Below are positions 1 through 19,127 of a stretch of DNA of 62,521 bases, in pieces. The notes under the pieces are model-generated. The model was not told the DNA's origin, made no database searches, and saw only the letters and a list, made by a program, of their open reading frames with translations. Position numbers and translations under genes: made by a program. Source of the stretch: Rhodospirillales bacterium 69-11 (GTDB taxonomy: Bacteria > Pseudomonadota > Alphaproteobacteria > Acetobacterales > Acetobacteraceae); the NCBI GenBank assembly GCA_001898425.1, contig MKTV01000065.1:55590-118110 (forward strand), written 5' to 3'. How positions within the stretch are numbered: position 1 is the stretch's first letter; every line of letters starts with the position of its first letter.

Positions 1-128
1 CCCCCGGTGTCGAACTCGAACATGTGGAACGTCGTGCCGCCGTCGAGGCTGGCCTCGATGCCGATCTTGTAGCCGTGCTGGTAGGGGAACACGTAGAGCG
101 GGATGGTGGCGGTGGTCGGCAGGGACAT
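1..128 (-). CDS. Hypothetical protein, N-terminal fragment (runs off the left edge)
   Basis: A reading frame begins at ATG (complement 126-128) and stays open to the window edge, giving 42 residues that start MSLPTTATIPLYVFP. A purine-rich GAAGGACA lies just upstream as a weak ribosome binding site. The visible part is rich in aromatic residues and Gly and has no signal peptide. I do not recognise the family. It is transcribed away from the ribosomal-protein operon, so the operon is not preceded here by secE-nusG. Confidence 0.5.
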   Translation of the reverse strand, partial: MSLPTTATIPLYVFPYQHGYKIGIEASLDGGTTFHMFEFDTG

Positions 129-508
129 GGCCTGTCCTTCGCGGTCGCGCGTTGGCCGCAACAATCACGCATCCGTGAGTTCCCGACAAGGGGAATGACG
201 AGGGCGCCGCCCGCGGTGGGGAGGGCGGACGCGGGCGTTGTTGCACAGGGGTGAAGAGTGCGTGAGAGGGGCGCGGGCGGGCTCCGAGGCGGCGAATTCA
301 CTTTGCAGCATTTGCCGCGCCGCTTACGATTGTCACAATTGGGCAAAGAACCCGATTGGGCGCCGCGCAACGGGATCCGCGTCGCCTGCGCGACCCCGCG
401 CCACCCGGCCGGAGGTCGCGCTGCGCAGCCGGCACGGCGATCCACGAGCATCGAACGGGCGATTCAAGCCGGGCGGCCGCCACACCGCCCATAACAGGGA
501 GCATCGAA
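129..508. other. Intergenic region with a weak promoter candidate
   Basis: No gene is supported in this 380-nt gap. The only signal is TTGCAG at 303-308 and TACGAT at 325-330 with 16 nt between them, a possible sigma70 promoter reading towards the small gene at 509. It lies in a short AT-richer patch of an otherwise very GC-rich stretch. Low confidence. Confidence 0.25.
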
Positions 509-775
509 ATGGCCGGGCCGGATGGGGGTGGGGCGGACCGTGTGCGGGCTGACGCGGAGCCCAGGCACGATGGCTGCCGAGCAGCCGGTGGCGCCCTGGT
601 GCTGTTCGACCTGCTGTCCGGTTCCCTGCATGACGGCCTGGCCAGCCGGGAGGAGATCCGCCGCGCCGTCGACGCCTTCGCCTGGGACCTGATCGGGCGG
701 ATGACCGAAGGGGCGCCCTGGCACGCGGAGCCCGAGGTGCAGAAAGCCCTGGACAGGCGTGCGGCCAGGGTCTAA
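509..775 (+). CDS. Small hypothetical protein (88 aa)
   Basis: ATG at 509 is preceded by AGGGAG eight nucleotides upstream, a good ribosome binding site. The product has a polar, low-complexity first 25 residues, then an apparently folded segment (LVLFDLLSGSLHDGLASREE) and an acidic/basic helix up to residue 88. No signal peptide or membrane segment is visible. I do not recognise the family. It reads in the same direction as rplK and ends 161 nt before it, with a GC-rich hairpin (779-784 pairing with 796-801) after its stop. The ribosome binding site argues that it is real. Confidence 0.5.
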   Translation: MAGPDGGGADRVRADAEPRHDGCRAAGGALVLFDLLSGSLHDGLASREEIRRAVDAFAWDLIGRMTEGAPWHAEPEVQKALDRRAARV

Positions 776-898
776 ACGCCCGCGCTCCATCGGAACGCGG
801 GAGATGGCGGACGTCTCGTCCTGGCTGGCGGCCTGTTGCGGGTCGAAAAGCAGGTCGGGCGGCGTTATCGCATGCACCGCGGTCCCTCGGTAACCGCG

Positions 899-915
899 CC
901 CCGGACGATCCGGGG
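899..915 (+). promoter_or_regulatory. Hairpin in the rplK leader
   Basis: CCCCGG (899-904) and CCGGGG (910-915) form a perfect six-base stem with a five-base loop, ending 21 nt before the rplK start. There is no following T-run, so it is more likely a leader structure than a terminator. The L1 repressor of this operon binds a structured leader in other bacteria, but I cannot show that this is its site. Confidence 0.3.
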
Positions 916-936
916 GCAACCTGAGGACCAGGGATC

Positions 937-1371
937 ATGGCGAAGAAGATCGTCGGCTACATCAAGCTGCAAATCCCGGCCGGGAAGGCCAACCCATCCC
1001 CGCCGGTCGGCCCCGCGCTCGGTCAGCGTGGCCTGAACATCATGGCCTTCGTGAAGGAATTCAACGCCGTCACGCAGAACATGGAGCCGGGGATGCCGGT
1101 TCCGGTGGTGATCACCGCCTATGCGGACCGCAGCTTCACCTTCATCACCAAGACGCCGCCGAACACCTACTTCCTCAAGAAGGCGGCGAAGATCGACAAG
1201 GGCAGCCAGACCGTTGGCAAGGGCCAGCCGGTCGGCAGCGTCACCATGGCGCAGCTGCGCGAGATCGCCGAGATCAAGATGAAGGACATGAACGCCAACG
1301 ACGTCGACGGCGCCGTGCGCATGCTCGCCGGGTCGGCGCGTTCGATGGGTCTCACCGTGGTGGAGGGCTGA
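937..1371 (+). CDS. rplK: 50S ribosomal protein L11
   Basis: L11 is the 50S stalk-base protein that binds the GTPase centre of 23S rRNA and is needed for the RelA stringent response. The product is 144 aa, the usual length. The N-terminal domain begins [16 protein letters not shown], with the Pro-rich turn around residues 20-25; the C-terminal rRNA-binding domain occupies about residues 75-140 and ends [17 protein letters not shown] sequence nine nucleotides upstream supports the start. rplA follows after only 4 nt, so the two are co-transcribed. Unusually, secE and nusG do not lie immediately upstream. Confidence 0.98.
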   Translation: MAKKIVGYIKLQIPAGKANPSPPVGPALGQRGLNIMAFVKEFNAVTQNMEPGMPVPVVITAYADRSFTFITKTPPNTYFLKKAAKIDKGSQTVGKGQPVGSVTMAQLREIAEIKMKDMNANDVDGAVRMLAGSARSMGLTVVEG

Positions 1372-1375
1372 TCCG

Positions 1376-2065
1376 ATGGCGAAGAACAAGCGCCTGGCCG
1401 CCGCCCGGGCCTCGGTCGACGGGGCGAAGGCCTATCCGCTCGCGGACGCGATCGCGCTGATCAAGTCGATCTCGAAGGCGAAGTTCGACGAGACGATCGA
1501 GATGTCCATGAACCTGGGCATCGATCCGCGGCATGCGGACCAGATGGTGCGCGGCCTGACCAACCTGCCGAACGGCACGGGCAAGACGGTGCGCGTGGGC
1601 GTCTTCGCCCGGGGGCCCAAGGCCGAGGAGGCGCTGGCCGCCGGGGCCGACGTGGTCGGCGCCGAGGACCTGATGGAGAAGGTGCAGGGCGGGGAGATCG
1701 CCTTCGACCGCTGCATCGCGACGCCCGACATGATGGGCATCGTCGGCCGGCTGGGTAAGATCCTGGGCCCGCGCGGCCTGATGCCGAATCCGCGCCTGGG
1801 CACCGTCACGATGGACGTGCGCGGCGCGGTGACGGCGGCGAAGGGCGGGCAGGTCGAGTTCCGCGCCGAGAAGGCCGGCATCATCCATGCCGGCATCGGC
1901 AAGGTGTCCTTCGAGGAGGACAAGCTGGTCGAGAACGCGAAGGCGTTGGCCGATGCGGTCACGCGCGCGAAGCCGACCGGCGCCAAGGGCACCTATGTGA
2001 AGGCCGTCTCGATCAGCTCGACGATGGGGCCCGGCATCCGGGTCGACGTCAGCTCGATCGCCTGA
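1376..2065 (+). CDS. rplA: 50S ribosomal protein L1
   Basis: L1 forms the mobile stalk of the 50S subunit at the E site and, in other bacteria, represses translation of its own L11-L1 message. The 229-aa product is of normal length. The family core is visible around residues 120-150 ([20 protein letters not shown]), followed by the conserved [19 protein letters not shown] segment. Its start lies four bases after the rplK stop, implying translational coupling. A 388-nt untranslated region follows before rplJ. Confidence 0.98.
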   Translation: MAKNKRLAAARASVDGAKAYPLADAIALIKSISKAKFDETIEMSMNLGIDPRHADQMVRGLTNLPNGTGKTVRVGVFARGPKAEEALAAGADVVGAEDLMEKVQGGEIAFDRCIATPDMMGIVGRLGKILGPRGLMPNPRLGTVTMDVRGAVTAAKGGQVEFRAEKAGIIHAGIGKVSFEEDKLVENAKALADAVTRAKPTGAKGTYVKAVSISSTMGPGIRVDVSSIA

Positions 2066-2453
2066 CGCGAGATACGTCCCCACGCGGCGAGCGATCGCCG
2101 GGGCGGGGACGGGCAGGGGCATGCGCCGGGACCGCCCGTTCGGGATGGTCCTGGCCCAGGCCCCGAACCTGTCCGAGACCGCACGTTCCCCAAGGGCGAT
2201 TCGCCGGCGGGGCTAATGGGCCTTCGGGTCCGCGCGCGGGAGACGGGGAAGCCGCACATGCATGCCCCGGCCTGACCGGGGACGGATGTCGGTGGTTCCG
2301 GCTTGACGGGATGTCCCGCGGTGACGCGGCGGCATGCCGAGGACAGGCGAACCGGTCGCGGGGCGGGCAACCGCCGCGTGGCCATGGGCAACCCGGCCCG
2401 GCATGGTTCCGCCTGCGAGGGCGGCATCGTGACGGGCCAACTGGAGACGATAC
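2066..2453 (+). promoter_or_regulatory. Candidate L10 leader ahead of rplJ-rplL
   Basis: This 388-nt gap between rplA and rplJ is where bacteria place the leader bound by the L10-(L12) complex, which represses rplJL translation. Several hairpins are visible: CCCCGG/CCGGGG (2265-2270 with 2276-2281, loop CCTGA) and CCGCC/GGCGG (2409-2413 with 2420-2424) just ahead of the ribosome binding site. CATGCC (2261) and GGCATG (2331) could also pair at longer range. No clear internal promoter was found. The role follows from position and known biology; I could not fold the RNA or match it to a covariance model. Confidence 0.55.
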
Positions 2454-2984
2454 GTGGACCGTACGGAGAAGCGGGAGTTCGTCGCCGGGCTCAATCAGGC
2501 GCTGACCGCCACCCAGATGATCGTCGTGACCCGCAATGCGGGGCTGACGGTCGCCGAGGCGACGGATTTGCGGCGCAAGATGGGAGCTGCGGGGGCGACC
2601 TACAAAGTCGCGAAGAACCGGCTGGCCCACCTCGCCCTGGAGGGGACCCGATTCGAGGGCATCAAGCCGCTGCTGAAGGGACCGACCGCGCTCGCGTGGT
2701 CGACGGACCCGGTGGCCGTGGCGAAGACTGCCGTCGAGTTCGCCAAGACCAACGAGAAGTTCGTGCTGGTCGGCGGTGCGCTTGGCACCCAGACGCTGGA
2801 TGCGGCTGGGGTGAAGGCGCTCGCCGAACTGCCGAGCCTGGACGAGCTGCGGGCAAGGCTGGTGGGGATGATTTCGACCCCCGCCACGCGCATTGCCGGC
2901 GTGCTGCAGGCTCCGGCCGGACAACTCGCGCGGGTCTTCGGGGCCTATGCCAAGAAGGACGAGGCTTCAGCCGAGGCAGCCTGA
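2454..2984 (+). CDS. rplJ: 50S ribosomal protein L10
   Basis: L10 anchors the L12 dimers to the ribosome and is the autoregulator of the rplJL unit. The product is 176 aa and starts at GTG (2454), supported by GGAG at 2443-2446. N-terminal features of the family are present ([12 protein letters not shown], then the [14 protein letters not shown] segment around residues 45-60). The C-terminal helix that binds L12 covers about residues 140-170 ([19 protein letters not shown]). Confidence 0.98.
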   Translation: MDRTEKREFVAGLNQALTATQMIVVTRNAGLTVAEATDLRRKMGAAGATYKVAKNRLAHLALEGTRFEGIKPLLKGPTALAWSTDPVAVAKTAVEFAKTNEKFVLVGGALGTQTLDAAGVKALAELPSLDELRARLVGMISTPATRIAGVLQAPAGQLARVFGAYAKKDEASAEAA

Positions 2985-3113
2985 GCGGTCTGAGATGGCA
3001 GTCATGGGATCACGTGGTCGTGATCGCATGGCAGGAAACCAGACGGGAATCGCGAGCCGGTCGGTATCCGGCTTGCAAGGAACCAATCGACGTCTAGATT
3101 AGGAAGCACGATC

Positions 3114-3500
3114 ATGGCCGATTTGCAGAGCTTGGTGGACCAGCTTTCCAGCCTCACGGTGCTGGAAGCGGCCGAATTGTCGAAGCTGCTCGAGGAGAAG
3201 TGGGGCGTGTCCGCCGCTGCTCCCGTGGCGGTTGCGGCGGCTCCGGCGGGTGGTGGCGGCGCGGCTGCCGCGGCCCCGGCCGAGGAGCAGACCGAGTTCA
3301 CCGTCATCCTGGCGAAGGCCGGTGACAAGAAGATCAACGTCATCAAGGAAGTCCGCACGATCACGGGCCTCGGGCTGAAGGAAGCCAAGGACCTGGTCGA
3401 GGGCGCGCCGAAGACCGTGAAGGAAGGCGTGAGCAAGGACGAGGCGGCGAAGATGAAGAAGATGCTCGAGGATGCCGGCGCGGGCGTGGAGATCAAGTAA
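3114..3500 (+). CDS. rplL: 50S ribosomal protein L7/L12
   Basis: L7/L12 is the multicopy stalk protein that recruits translational GTPases. The 128-aa product has an N-terminal dimerisation domain (about 1-35), an Ala/Gly/Pro hinge (about 36-55) and the C-terminal factor-binding domain with the signature [17 protein letters not shown] (about 80-100). An AGGAAG site about eight nucleotides upstream supports the start. It is 129 nt after rplJ and 172 nt before rpoB. Confidence 0.98.
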   Translation: MADLQSLVDQLSSLTVLEAAELSKLLEEKWGVSAAAPVAVAAAPAGGGGAAAAAPAEEQTEFTVILAKAGDKKINVIKEVRTITGLGLKEAKDLVEGAPKTVKEGVSKDEAAKMKKMLEDAGAGVEIK

Positions 3501-3574
3501 CGCGTATTCGGCACCTGACGAAGGGGAGGGGCGGCTCCGCCGGACCGTCCGTCCCTGTTGGACTGGGAGTGGGT

Positions 3575-3592
3575 GGGAATCGACCGATTCCC
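3575..3592 (+). terminator. Hairpin in the rplL-rpoB gap (possible attenuator or processing site)
   Basis: GGGAATCG (3575-3582) and CGATTCCC (3585-3592) are a perfect inverted repeat separated by two bases, and a GTGGG/CCCAC continuation extends the stem. A short T-run (CCCGTTTT) follows. In E. coli the rplL-rpoB gap holds a partial terminator and an RNase III site that lower rpoB output relative to ribosomal proteins. The placement here suggests the same role, by inference. Confidence 0.5.
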
Positions 3593-3672
3593 GCCCACGT
3601 TCCCGTTTTCGGCGGCGGGGTCTGCGCAGGATTGCGGCAGGCGGGCGATAGGGCAGGCAGGCAGGATCATCG

Positions 3673-7848
<4,176 letters not shown>

Positions 7849-7870
7849 GCTTGGGCGCGACGATGCCCAC

Positions 7871-8027
7871 CCCGTCATGGCCGGCCATCGAGCCGGCCAT
7901 CCAAGGCGGCACGTTCGCCCGCGTCATGGCCGCCCCTGGGCTCGGCCCGGGGGCTGTCCCGGCCATCCACGACGTCGGCGTGTGTGGAAAGCCGTGGATC
8001 CCCGGGTCAAGCCCGGGAATGACGGTG
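7871..8027. repeat. Three palindromic intergenic repeats between rpoB and rpoC
   Basis: The 270-nt rpoB-rpoC gap holds three palindromic units: 7874-7902 (ATGGCCGGC, then GCCGGCCAT), 7922-7972 (ATGGCCGCC with a longer interior, ending GGCCATCCACGACG) and 7991-8025 in inverted orientation (GTGGATCCCCGGGTC, then AAGCCCGGGAATGAC). They belong to the family seen in many gaps further right. Three hairpins inside the polymerase message are unusual and could affect read-through or stability. Confidence 0.85.
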
Positions 8028-8058
8028 GGGCGATCGTCCGGAGATGACGCCGCGATGA

Positions 8059-12279
<4,221 letters not shown>

Positions 12280-12297
12280 GCCCGCCTCTCACGCCAC

Positions 12298-12374
12298 GTG
12301 GTGTGGCCGGGTGCCCCCGGCTACACCACGCCTCCAACGACAATGGCCGGGCTTGTCCCGGCCATTGTCGTTGG
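12298..12374 (+). terminator. Two tandem hairpins after rpoC
   Basis: The first (12298-12329) pairs GTGGTGTGGCCGGG with CCCGGCTACACCAC: 14 base pairs including one G-U, with a four-base loop. The second (12334-12374) is a perfect 18-bp stem, CCAACGACAATGGCCGGG against its exact complement, with loop CTTGT; its core is the dispersed ATGGCCGG repeat. They begin 18 nt after the rpoC stop. There is no T-run, so intrinsic termination is inferred from position and stem strength. Confidence 0.65.
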
Positions 12375-12492
12375 CACGACCCGGCCGGGCGCCCGCCGCC
12401 CAACGCCCGCGCCTCACGCCCGCCGTCCGCCCCCCGGCCGACGCCCGCCGGCCGACGCCCGCCGCCCTCCGGACACCGCCCGCCGCCTCCAC

Positions 12493-12572
12493 CGTCATGG
12501 CCGGGCTTGTCCCGGCCATCCCCACCGGCACCGAACGGCGAGGGTGGCCGGAACAAGGCCGGCCATGACGGC
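12493..12572. repeat. Inverted pair of palindromic repeats upstream of liuA
   Basis: A forward unit (12493-12521, GTCATGGCCGGGC, then TTGTCCCGGCCATCC) and an inverted unit (12544-12572, GGTGGCCGGAAC, then AAGGCCGGCCATGACGG) face each other across about 22 nt, so each folds by itself and the two also pair. The rest of the 12375-12718 gap is very GC-rich and Pro/Arg-codon-like, and I see no gene in it. Confidence 0.8.
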
Positions 12573-12718
12573 GGAGGCCCCGCACGGTGCGCCCCCCGCG
12601 TATGCCCCGCCCCGTGCGCCCCGTCGCACCCACGCCCCGGCCCACGTCCCCCCTTGCCGAGACGCCCAATCTCCGGCATCGTCCGATCCGAAATCGTTCG
12701 ATGTCGAAGGATTGCCCC

Positions 12719-13897
12719 ATGGCGACCCGCCCGAACCGGCTCCCCGGCCTGAATTTCGATCTCGGCGAAACCGCCGACATGCTCCGCTCCCAGGTCGAGG
12801 CCTTCGCGGCGGACGAGATCGCGCCGCGCGCCGCGCAGATCGACCGCGACAACGCCTTCCCCATGGATCTCTGGCGCAAGTTCGGCGAGCTTGGCCTCCT
12901 CGGCATCACCGTCGAGCCCGAGTATGGCGGCGCCGGCATGGGCTATCTCGAGCATGTCGTCGCGATGGAGGAGATCTCCCGCGCCTCCGCCTCGGTCGGC
13001 CTGTCGTACGGCGCGCACTCCAATCTCTGCGTCAACCAGATCCGCCGCAACGGCTCGGAGGAGCAGAGGAAACGGTATCTGCCGAAACTGATCAGCGGCG
13101 AGCATGTCGGCGCCCTGGCGATGAGCGAGCCCGGCGCCGGCTCCGACGTCGTCGGCATGCGCACCCGCGCCGAGAAGCGCGGTGACCGCTATGTGCTGAA
13201 CGGCGGCAAGATGTGGATCACCAACGGCCCCGATGCCGATGTGCTGGTGATCTACGCCAAGACCGACCCCGAGGCCGGTCCGCGCGGCATCACCGCCTTC
13301 CTCGTCGAGAAGGGCTTCAAGGGCTTCTCCACCGCCCAGAAGCTCGACAAGCTGGGCATGCGCGGCTCCAACACCTGCGAGCTCGTGTTCCAGGACTGCG
13401 AAGTGCCGGAGGAGAACGTCCTCGGCACCGTCGGCCGCGGCGTGAACGTGCTGATGAGCGGCCTCGATTACGAACGGGCGGTGCTCGCTGCCGGCCCCAC
13501 CGGCATCATGCAGGCCTGCATGGACGTGGTCGTGCCCTACGTGCACGAGCGCAAGCAGTTCGGCCAGGCGATCGGCGAGTTCCAGCTGATGCAGGGCAAG
13601 CTCGCCGACATGTACACCACGATGAATGCCGCGAAGGCCTACGTGTACGCGGTGGCGAAGGCCTGCGACCGGGGTGAGACCACGCGCAAGGACGCGGCCG
13701 GCGCGATTCTGTACGCGGCCGAGAAGGCGACCTGGATGGCGTTGGAGGCGATCCAGGCGCTGGGCGGCAACGGCTACATCAACGACTACCCGACCGGACG
13801 TCTGCTGCGCGATGCCAAGCTCTACGAGATCGGCGCCGGCACGAGTGAGATCCGCCGGATGCTGATCGGGCGCGAGCTGTTCGCGGAGACGGCATGA
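12719..13897 (+). CDS. liuA: Isovaleryl-CoA dehydrogenase
   Basis: This flavoenzyme oxidises isovaleryl-CoA to 3-methylcrotonyl-CoA in leucine degradation and passes electrons to ETF. The start at 12719 has AAGGA seven nucleotides upstream and gives 392 aa, the family length. Acyl-CoA dehydrogenase signatures are present: [13 protein letters not shown] near residue 140, [16 protein letters not shown] near 160 and the C-terminal [17 protein letters not shown]. The Glu in [14 protein letters not shown] (about residue 257) matches the distinctive catalytic Glu of isovaleryl-CoA dehydrogenases rather than the C-terminal Glu of medium-chain enzymes. The carboxylase genes for the next step lie downstream. 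Confidence 0.93.
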   Translation: MATRPNRLPGLNFDLGETADMLRSQVEAFAADEIAPRAAQIDRDNAFPMDLWRKFGELGLLGITVEPEYGGAGMGYLEHVVAMEEISRASASVGLSYGAHSNLCVNQIRRNGSEEQRKRYLPKLISGEHVGALAMSEPGAGSDVVGMRTRAEKRGDRYVLNGGKMWITNGPDADVLVIYAKTDPEAGPRGITAFLVEKGFKGFSTAQKLDKLGMRGSNTCELVFQDCEVPEENVLGTVGRGVNVLMSGLDYERAVLAAGPTGIMQACMDVVVPYVHERKQFGQAIGEFQLMQGKLADMYTTMNAAKAYVYAVAKACDRGETTRKDAAGAILYAAEKATWMALEAIQALGGNGYINDYPTGRLLRDAKLYEIGAGTSEIRRMLIGRELFAETA

Positions 13898-13933
13898 TCG
13901 GCGTGGGGTCGGTGCCGTGGAGCGGTGAGATGA

Positions 13934-14121
13934 AACCGCAGATGCACGCTGATGAACGCAGATGGGCCGGTGCCGGCGGCACCGTTCCTGCGCAACGCCG
14001 GGCGCAGATCGAAGGCGCTTCGCGCGGCGAAGCCGCTACTATCGCAGCGATGCCGCGCGGGACGCACGAACCCATCGTGCCGCACGGACCCATCGGCGTT
14101 CATCAGCGTGCATCAGCGGTT
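13934..14121. repeat. 33-bp inverted repeat with a 122-nt interior
   Basis: The left arm 13934-13966 (AACCGCAGATGCACGCTGAT, continuing GAACGCAGATGGG) is the reverse complement of 14089-14121 with two mismatches. This CGCTGATGAACGC-type sequence differs from the ATGGCCGG family. It fills the gap between liuA and liuB and could form one long stem with the interior as a large loop. Confidence 0.75.
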
Positions 14122-14207
14122 CCATCCGCGCCCCCGGATCACCCCCACCCGTCCGACAATCCCGCCGGATCAGCGGTTCCATCCGCGCGCCCGGATCACC
14201 CCCACCC
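14113..14207. repeat. 38-bp direct repeat upstream of liuB
   Basis: Two copies of a 38-bp sequence starting TCAGCGGTTCCATCCGCG lie at 14113-14150 and 14170-14207, identical except for one base. The first copy overlaps the right arm of the adjacent inverted repeat. The liuA-liuB gap (13898-14261) contains no other feature. Confidence 0.8.
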
Positions 14208-14261
14208 CTCGGCGGTGCCCCCCTGTGCCCCGCATCCAGCGCCGAACCAGGCCGAAGCCGC

Positions 14262-15845
14262 ATGATCCTCCGCTCCGACATCACCCCCAACAGCGCCGAT
14301 TTCGCGACCAATGCCGCAGCGATGCGGGCCCTGGTCGACGACCTCCGCACCCGCGTCGCGGAGGCGAGCCTCGGCGGCGGCGAGACCGCGCGTCAGCGGC
14401 ACCTCTCGCGCGGCAAGCTGCTGCCGCGCGACCGGGTCGCGGGGCTGATCGATCCCGGCTCGCCCTTCCTCGAGCTCTCGCAGCTCGCCGCATCCGGCAT
14501 GTATGGCGGGGAGGTGCCCTCGGCCGGCATCGTCACCGGCATCGGCCGCGTGGCGGGGCGTGAATGCGTGATCGTCGCCAACGATGCGACGGTGAAGGGC
14601 GGCACGTATTTCCCGGTCACCGTGAAGAAGCACCTGCGCGCGCAGGAGATCGCGCGCGCAAACCGGCTTCCCTGCATCTATCTCGTGGATTCCGGCGGCG
14701 CCTTCCTGCCGATGCAGGACGAGATCTTTCCCGACCGCGAGCATTTCGGCCGCATCTTCTTCAACCAGGCGAACCTATCGGCCGCCGGCATCCCGCAGAT
14801 CGCGGTGGTCATGGGCTCCTGCACCGCGGGCGGCGCCTACGTGCCGGCGATGTCGGACGAGAGCATCATCGTGCGCAAGCAGGGCACGATCTTCCTGGGC
14901 GGTCCGCCGCTCGTGCAGGCCGCAACCGGCGAGATCGTCAGCGCCGAGGATCTGGGCGGCGCCGATGTGCACGCCCGCACCTCGGGCGTGGTCGATCATT
15001 ACGCGCAGAACGACCGCCATGCGCTGGCCATCTGCCGCCGCATCGTCGCCGGGCTCAATCGCGACAAGCAGGTCGCGCTCGCGACGCGCGCGCCCGAACC
15101 GCCGCGCTACGATCCCGCCGAACTGCACGGCGTCGTGCCGGCCGACCTGCGCGCCCCCTACGACGTGCGGGAGGTGATCGCGCGCATCGTCGACGGCAGC
15201 ACGTTCGACGAGTTCAAGCGCCTCTACGGCACGACGCTCGTCTGCGGTTTCGCGCATCTCCATGGCTATCCCGTCGGCATCATCGCCAACAACGGCATCC
15301 TGTTCAGCGAGTCCTCGCTGAAGGGCGCGCATTTCATCGAGCTCTGCTGTCAGCGCGGCATCCCGCTGCTGTTCCTGCAGAACATCACGGGCTTCATGGT
15401 CGGCCGGAAATACGAATCGGGCGGCATCGCCAAGGATGGCGCGAAGCTGGTCACCGCCGTGTCCACCGCCGCGGTGCCGAAGCTCACGCTGATCATCGGC
15501 GGCAGCTACGGCGCCGGCAATTACGGCATGTGCGGCCGCGCCTACGACCCGCGTTTCCTGTTCATGTGGCCGAACGCCCGCATCTCGGTGATGGGCGGGG
15601 AGCAGGCGGCCGGTGTGCTCGCGACGGTCCGGGGCAAATTCGACAGTCCCGAGGCCGAGGAAACGTTCAAGGCGCCGATCCGCGCCCAGTACGAGGCGCA
15701 GGGCAATCCCTACTACGCGACCGCGCGGCTCTGGGATGACGGCGTGATCGACCCGGCCGATTCCCGCCGCGTGCTGGGCCTTGCGCTGTCGGCCGCCCTC
15801 AATGCCCCGGTGAACGAGACGCGCTTCGGCGTGTTCCGCATGTGA
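14262..15845 (+). CDS. liuB: Methylcrotonyl-CoA carboxylase, carboxyltransferase (beta) subunit
   Basis: It transfers CO2 from carboxybiotin to 3-methylcrotonyl-CoA. ATG at 14262 gives 527 aa, close to the usual 535; the ribosome binding site is weak (GCCGAAGCC). The acetyl-CoA-carboxylase-type carboxyltransferase fold is clear: the N-domain CoA-binding region with [20 protein letters not shown] and [16 protein letters not shown], and the C-domain with [19 protein letters not shown] and [18 protein letters not shown]. These forms are specific to methylcrotonyl-CoA carboxylase. The biotin-bearing subunit begins eight nucleotides after the stop. Confidence 0.95.
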   Translation: MILRSDITPNSADFATNAAAMRALVDDLRTRVAEASLGGGETARQRHLSRGKLLPRDRVAGLIDPGSPFLELSQLAASGMYGGEVPSAGIVTGIGRVAGRECVIVANDATVKGGTYFPVTVKKHLRAQEIARANRLPCIYLVDSGGAFLPMQDEIFPDREHFGRIFFNQANLSAAGIPQIAVVMGSCTAGGAYVPAMSDESIIVRKQGTIFLGGPPLVQAATGEIVSAEDLGGADVHARTSGVVDHYAQNDRHALAICRRIVAGLNRDKQVALATRAPEPPRYDPAELHGVVPADLRAPYDVREVIARIVDGSTFDEFKRLYGTTLVCGFAHLHGYPVGIIANNGILFSESSLKGAHFIELCCQRGIPLLFLQNITGFMVGRKYESGGIAKDGAKLVTAVSTAAVPKLTLIIGGSYGAGNYGMCGRAYDPRFLFMWPNARISVMGGEQAAGVLATVRGKFDSPEAEETFKAPIRAQYEAQGNPYYATARLWDDGVIDPADSRRVLGLALSAALNAPVNETRFGVFRM

Positions 15846-15853
15846 GAGGCGCG

Positions 15854-17857
<2,004 letters not shown>

Positions 17858-17904
17858 GCAGGGCCGCGGCGCCCCGGGTGTCACGGCCGCCGCGGGCCGC
17901 TCCC

Positions 17905-18099
17905 CGTGTGTCATGGCCGGCCTTGTGCCGGCCATCCACGGCTTCGGGACTCACGGGAAGTCGTGGATGGCCGCCCTGCGGCGGCCATGACACAGGGGGC
18001 TCCTGCGGCGGCCATGACACGGGGGGGCTGCGGCGGCCATGACACAGGGGGCCCTGCGGCGGCCTTGTGACACCGGGGCCCCGCGGCGGTCATGACACA
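17905..18099. repeat. Palindromic repeat cluster between liuD and the 3-hydroxyacyl-CoA dehydrogenase
   Basis: A forward unit at 17907-17940 (TGTCATGGCCGGCCTTGTGC, then CGGCCATCCACG) faces an inverted unit at 17960-17994 (GTCGTGGATGGCC...GGCCATGACAC). Half-units of TGCGGCGGCCATGACAC then recur about every 26 nt, at 18003, 18029, 18055 (degenerate) and 18082. The genes on either side converge, so the cluster may also terminate transcription from both. Confidence 0.8.
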
Positions 18100-18105
18100 G
18101 ACAGC

Positions 18106-19053
18106 CTATCCGCCCGCGTTCTGCTTCGCCTTCAGCTCCAGCAGCGGCAGCAGCACCGCGTCGCGGTCGCGCACCAGCTCCGCCATGGAGCGGCCATGCG
18201 CCTCCGCCTGCACGCCCTCGATCAGCTTCCGGCACGTCTCGTCGTCCAACTCCGGCGTCGTCATCGTCGCCCACCACGCCTCGAAGGCCGGCTTGAACTG
18301 GTGCAGCATGTGCGGCATCCCGCCTTCGCCGCCGCCCAGGTGGAACGTCATGTGCGGGCCCATGGCCGCCCAGCGCAGGCCGGGGCCGGCACTGATCGCC
18401 GTGTCCACGTCCTCGACCGAGGCCAGCCCGCTCGCGACCGCGCTCACCGCCTCCCGCCACAGCGCCGCCTGCAGGCGGTTCGCGAGATGCCCGCGCGCCT
18501 CCTTGCGGATGTGGATCGCGGTCTTGCCGATGTGCCGGTAGAAGTCGAGGCACCACTGCACCGTGGCCTCTGACGTGGCGCGGCCGCCCACCACCTCCAC
18601 CAGCGGGATCAGGTGCGGCGGGTTGAATGGATGCCCGACCGCGAAGCGCGCGGCGGTCGCGAGCCCCTCCTGCATGTCGCTCATCAGGAGCCCCGAGGTG
18701 GAGGAGGCGAGAATCGTCTCCGCCGGCATGGCGCGGTCGAGCCGCGCGTAGAGCTCCCGCTTGATCTCCAACCGTTCCGGCGCGTTCTCCTGGACGAACT
18801 GCGCGTCCGCCACCGCCTCCTCCGCCGTCGCGCAGAACCGCCACGTGTCGGGCGCGGCACCGGCGACCATGCCGATGCGCTGCATCGCGGGCCAGGCCTC
18901 GGCGACGTAGCGGCGCACATAGGCCTCCGCCTCGGGCCGCGGATCCCACACCGTCACCATCATGCCGCGCGCCAGGAACCAGGCCGCCCAGCTCGCCCCG
19001 ATCGTGCCGGCCCCCAGCACGGCCGCGCGGGTGACCTCGGTCGGTTGCGTCAT
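18106..19053 (-). CDS. 3-hydroxyacyl-CoA dehydrogenase family protein (carnitine-dehydrogenase-like)
   Basis: A predicted NAD-dependent dehydrogenase of a 3-hydroxy acid or acyl-CoA. The 315-aa product has the Rossmann motif AVLGAGTIGASWAAWFLARG at residues 11-30 and an Asp at the end of the second strand (VWDP), indicating NAD preference. The catalytic set is visible: Ser in ASSTSGLL, His in VGHPFNPPHLIPLVEV and Asn in GHLANRLQAALWREA. The single-domain size and sequence are nearer to L-carnitine dehydrogenase and lambda-crystallin-like proteins than to FadB. The substrate cannot be fixed from sequence. It is divergent from the kinase gene at 19128. Confidence 0.8.
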   Translation of the reverse strand: MTQPTEVTRAAVLGAGTIGASWAAWFLARGMMVTVWDPRPEAEAYVRRYVAEAWPAMQRIGMVAGAAPDTWRFCATAEEAVADAQFVQENAPERLEIKRELYARLDRAMPAETILASSTSGLLMSDMQEGLATAARFAVGHPFNPPHLIPLVEVVGGRATSEATVQWCLDFYRHIGKTAIHIRKEARGHLANRLQAALWREAVSAVASGLASVEDVDTAISAGPGLRWAAMGPHMTFHLGGGEGGMPHMLHQFKPAFEAWWATMTTPELDDETCRKLIEGVQAEAHGRSMAELVRDRDAVLLPLLELKAKQNAGG

Positions 19054-19127
19054 GGCGCGTCTCCTGTTCCAGTCGTCTTCGTTCGGCTATCTGTACCCGC
19101 ATCGGCCGAACGCCGATAGGAGGACAC

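Noticed and set aside
899-915. Intrinsic terminator before rplK
   Set aside because: The stem is only six pairs, no T-run follows, and it lies between the probable promoter and the rplK ribosome site.
12375-12718. Pro/Arg-rich coding frames upstream of liuA
   Set aside because: Frames are open only because of GC-rich repeats; they read through palindromic units and have no ribosome site. The liuA start at 12719 is better supported.
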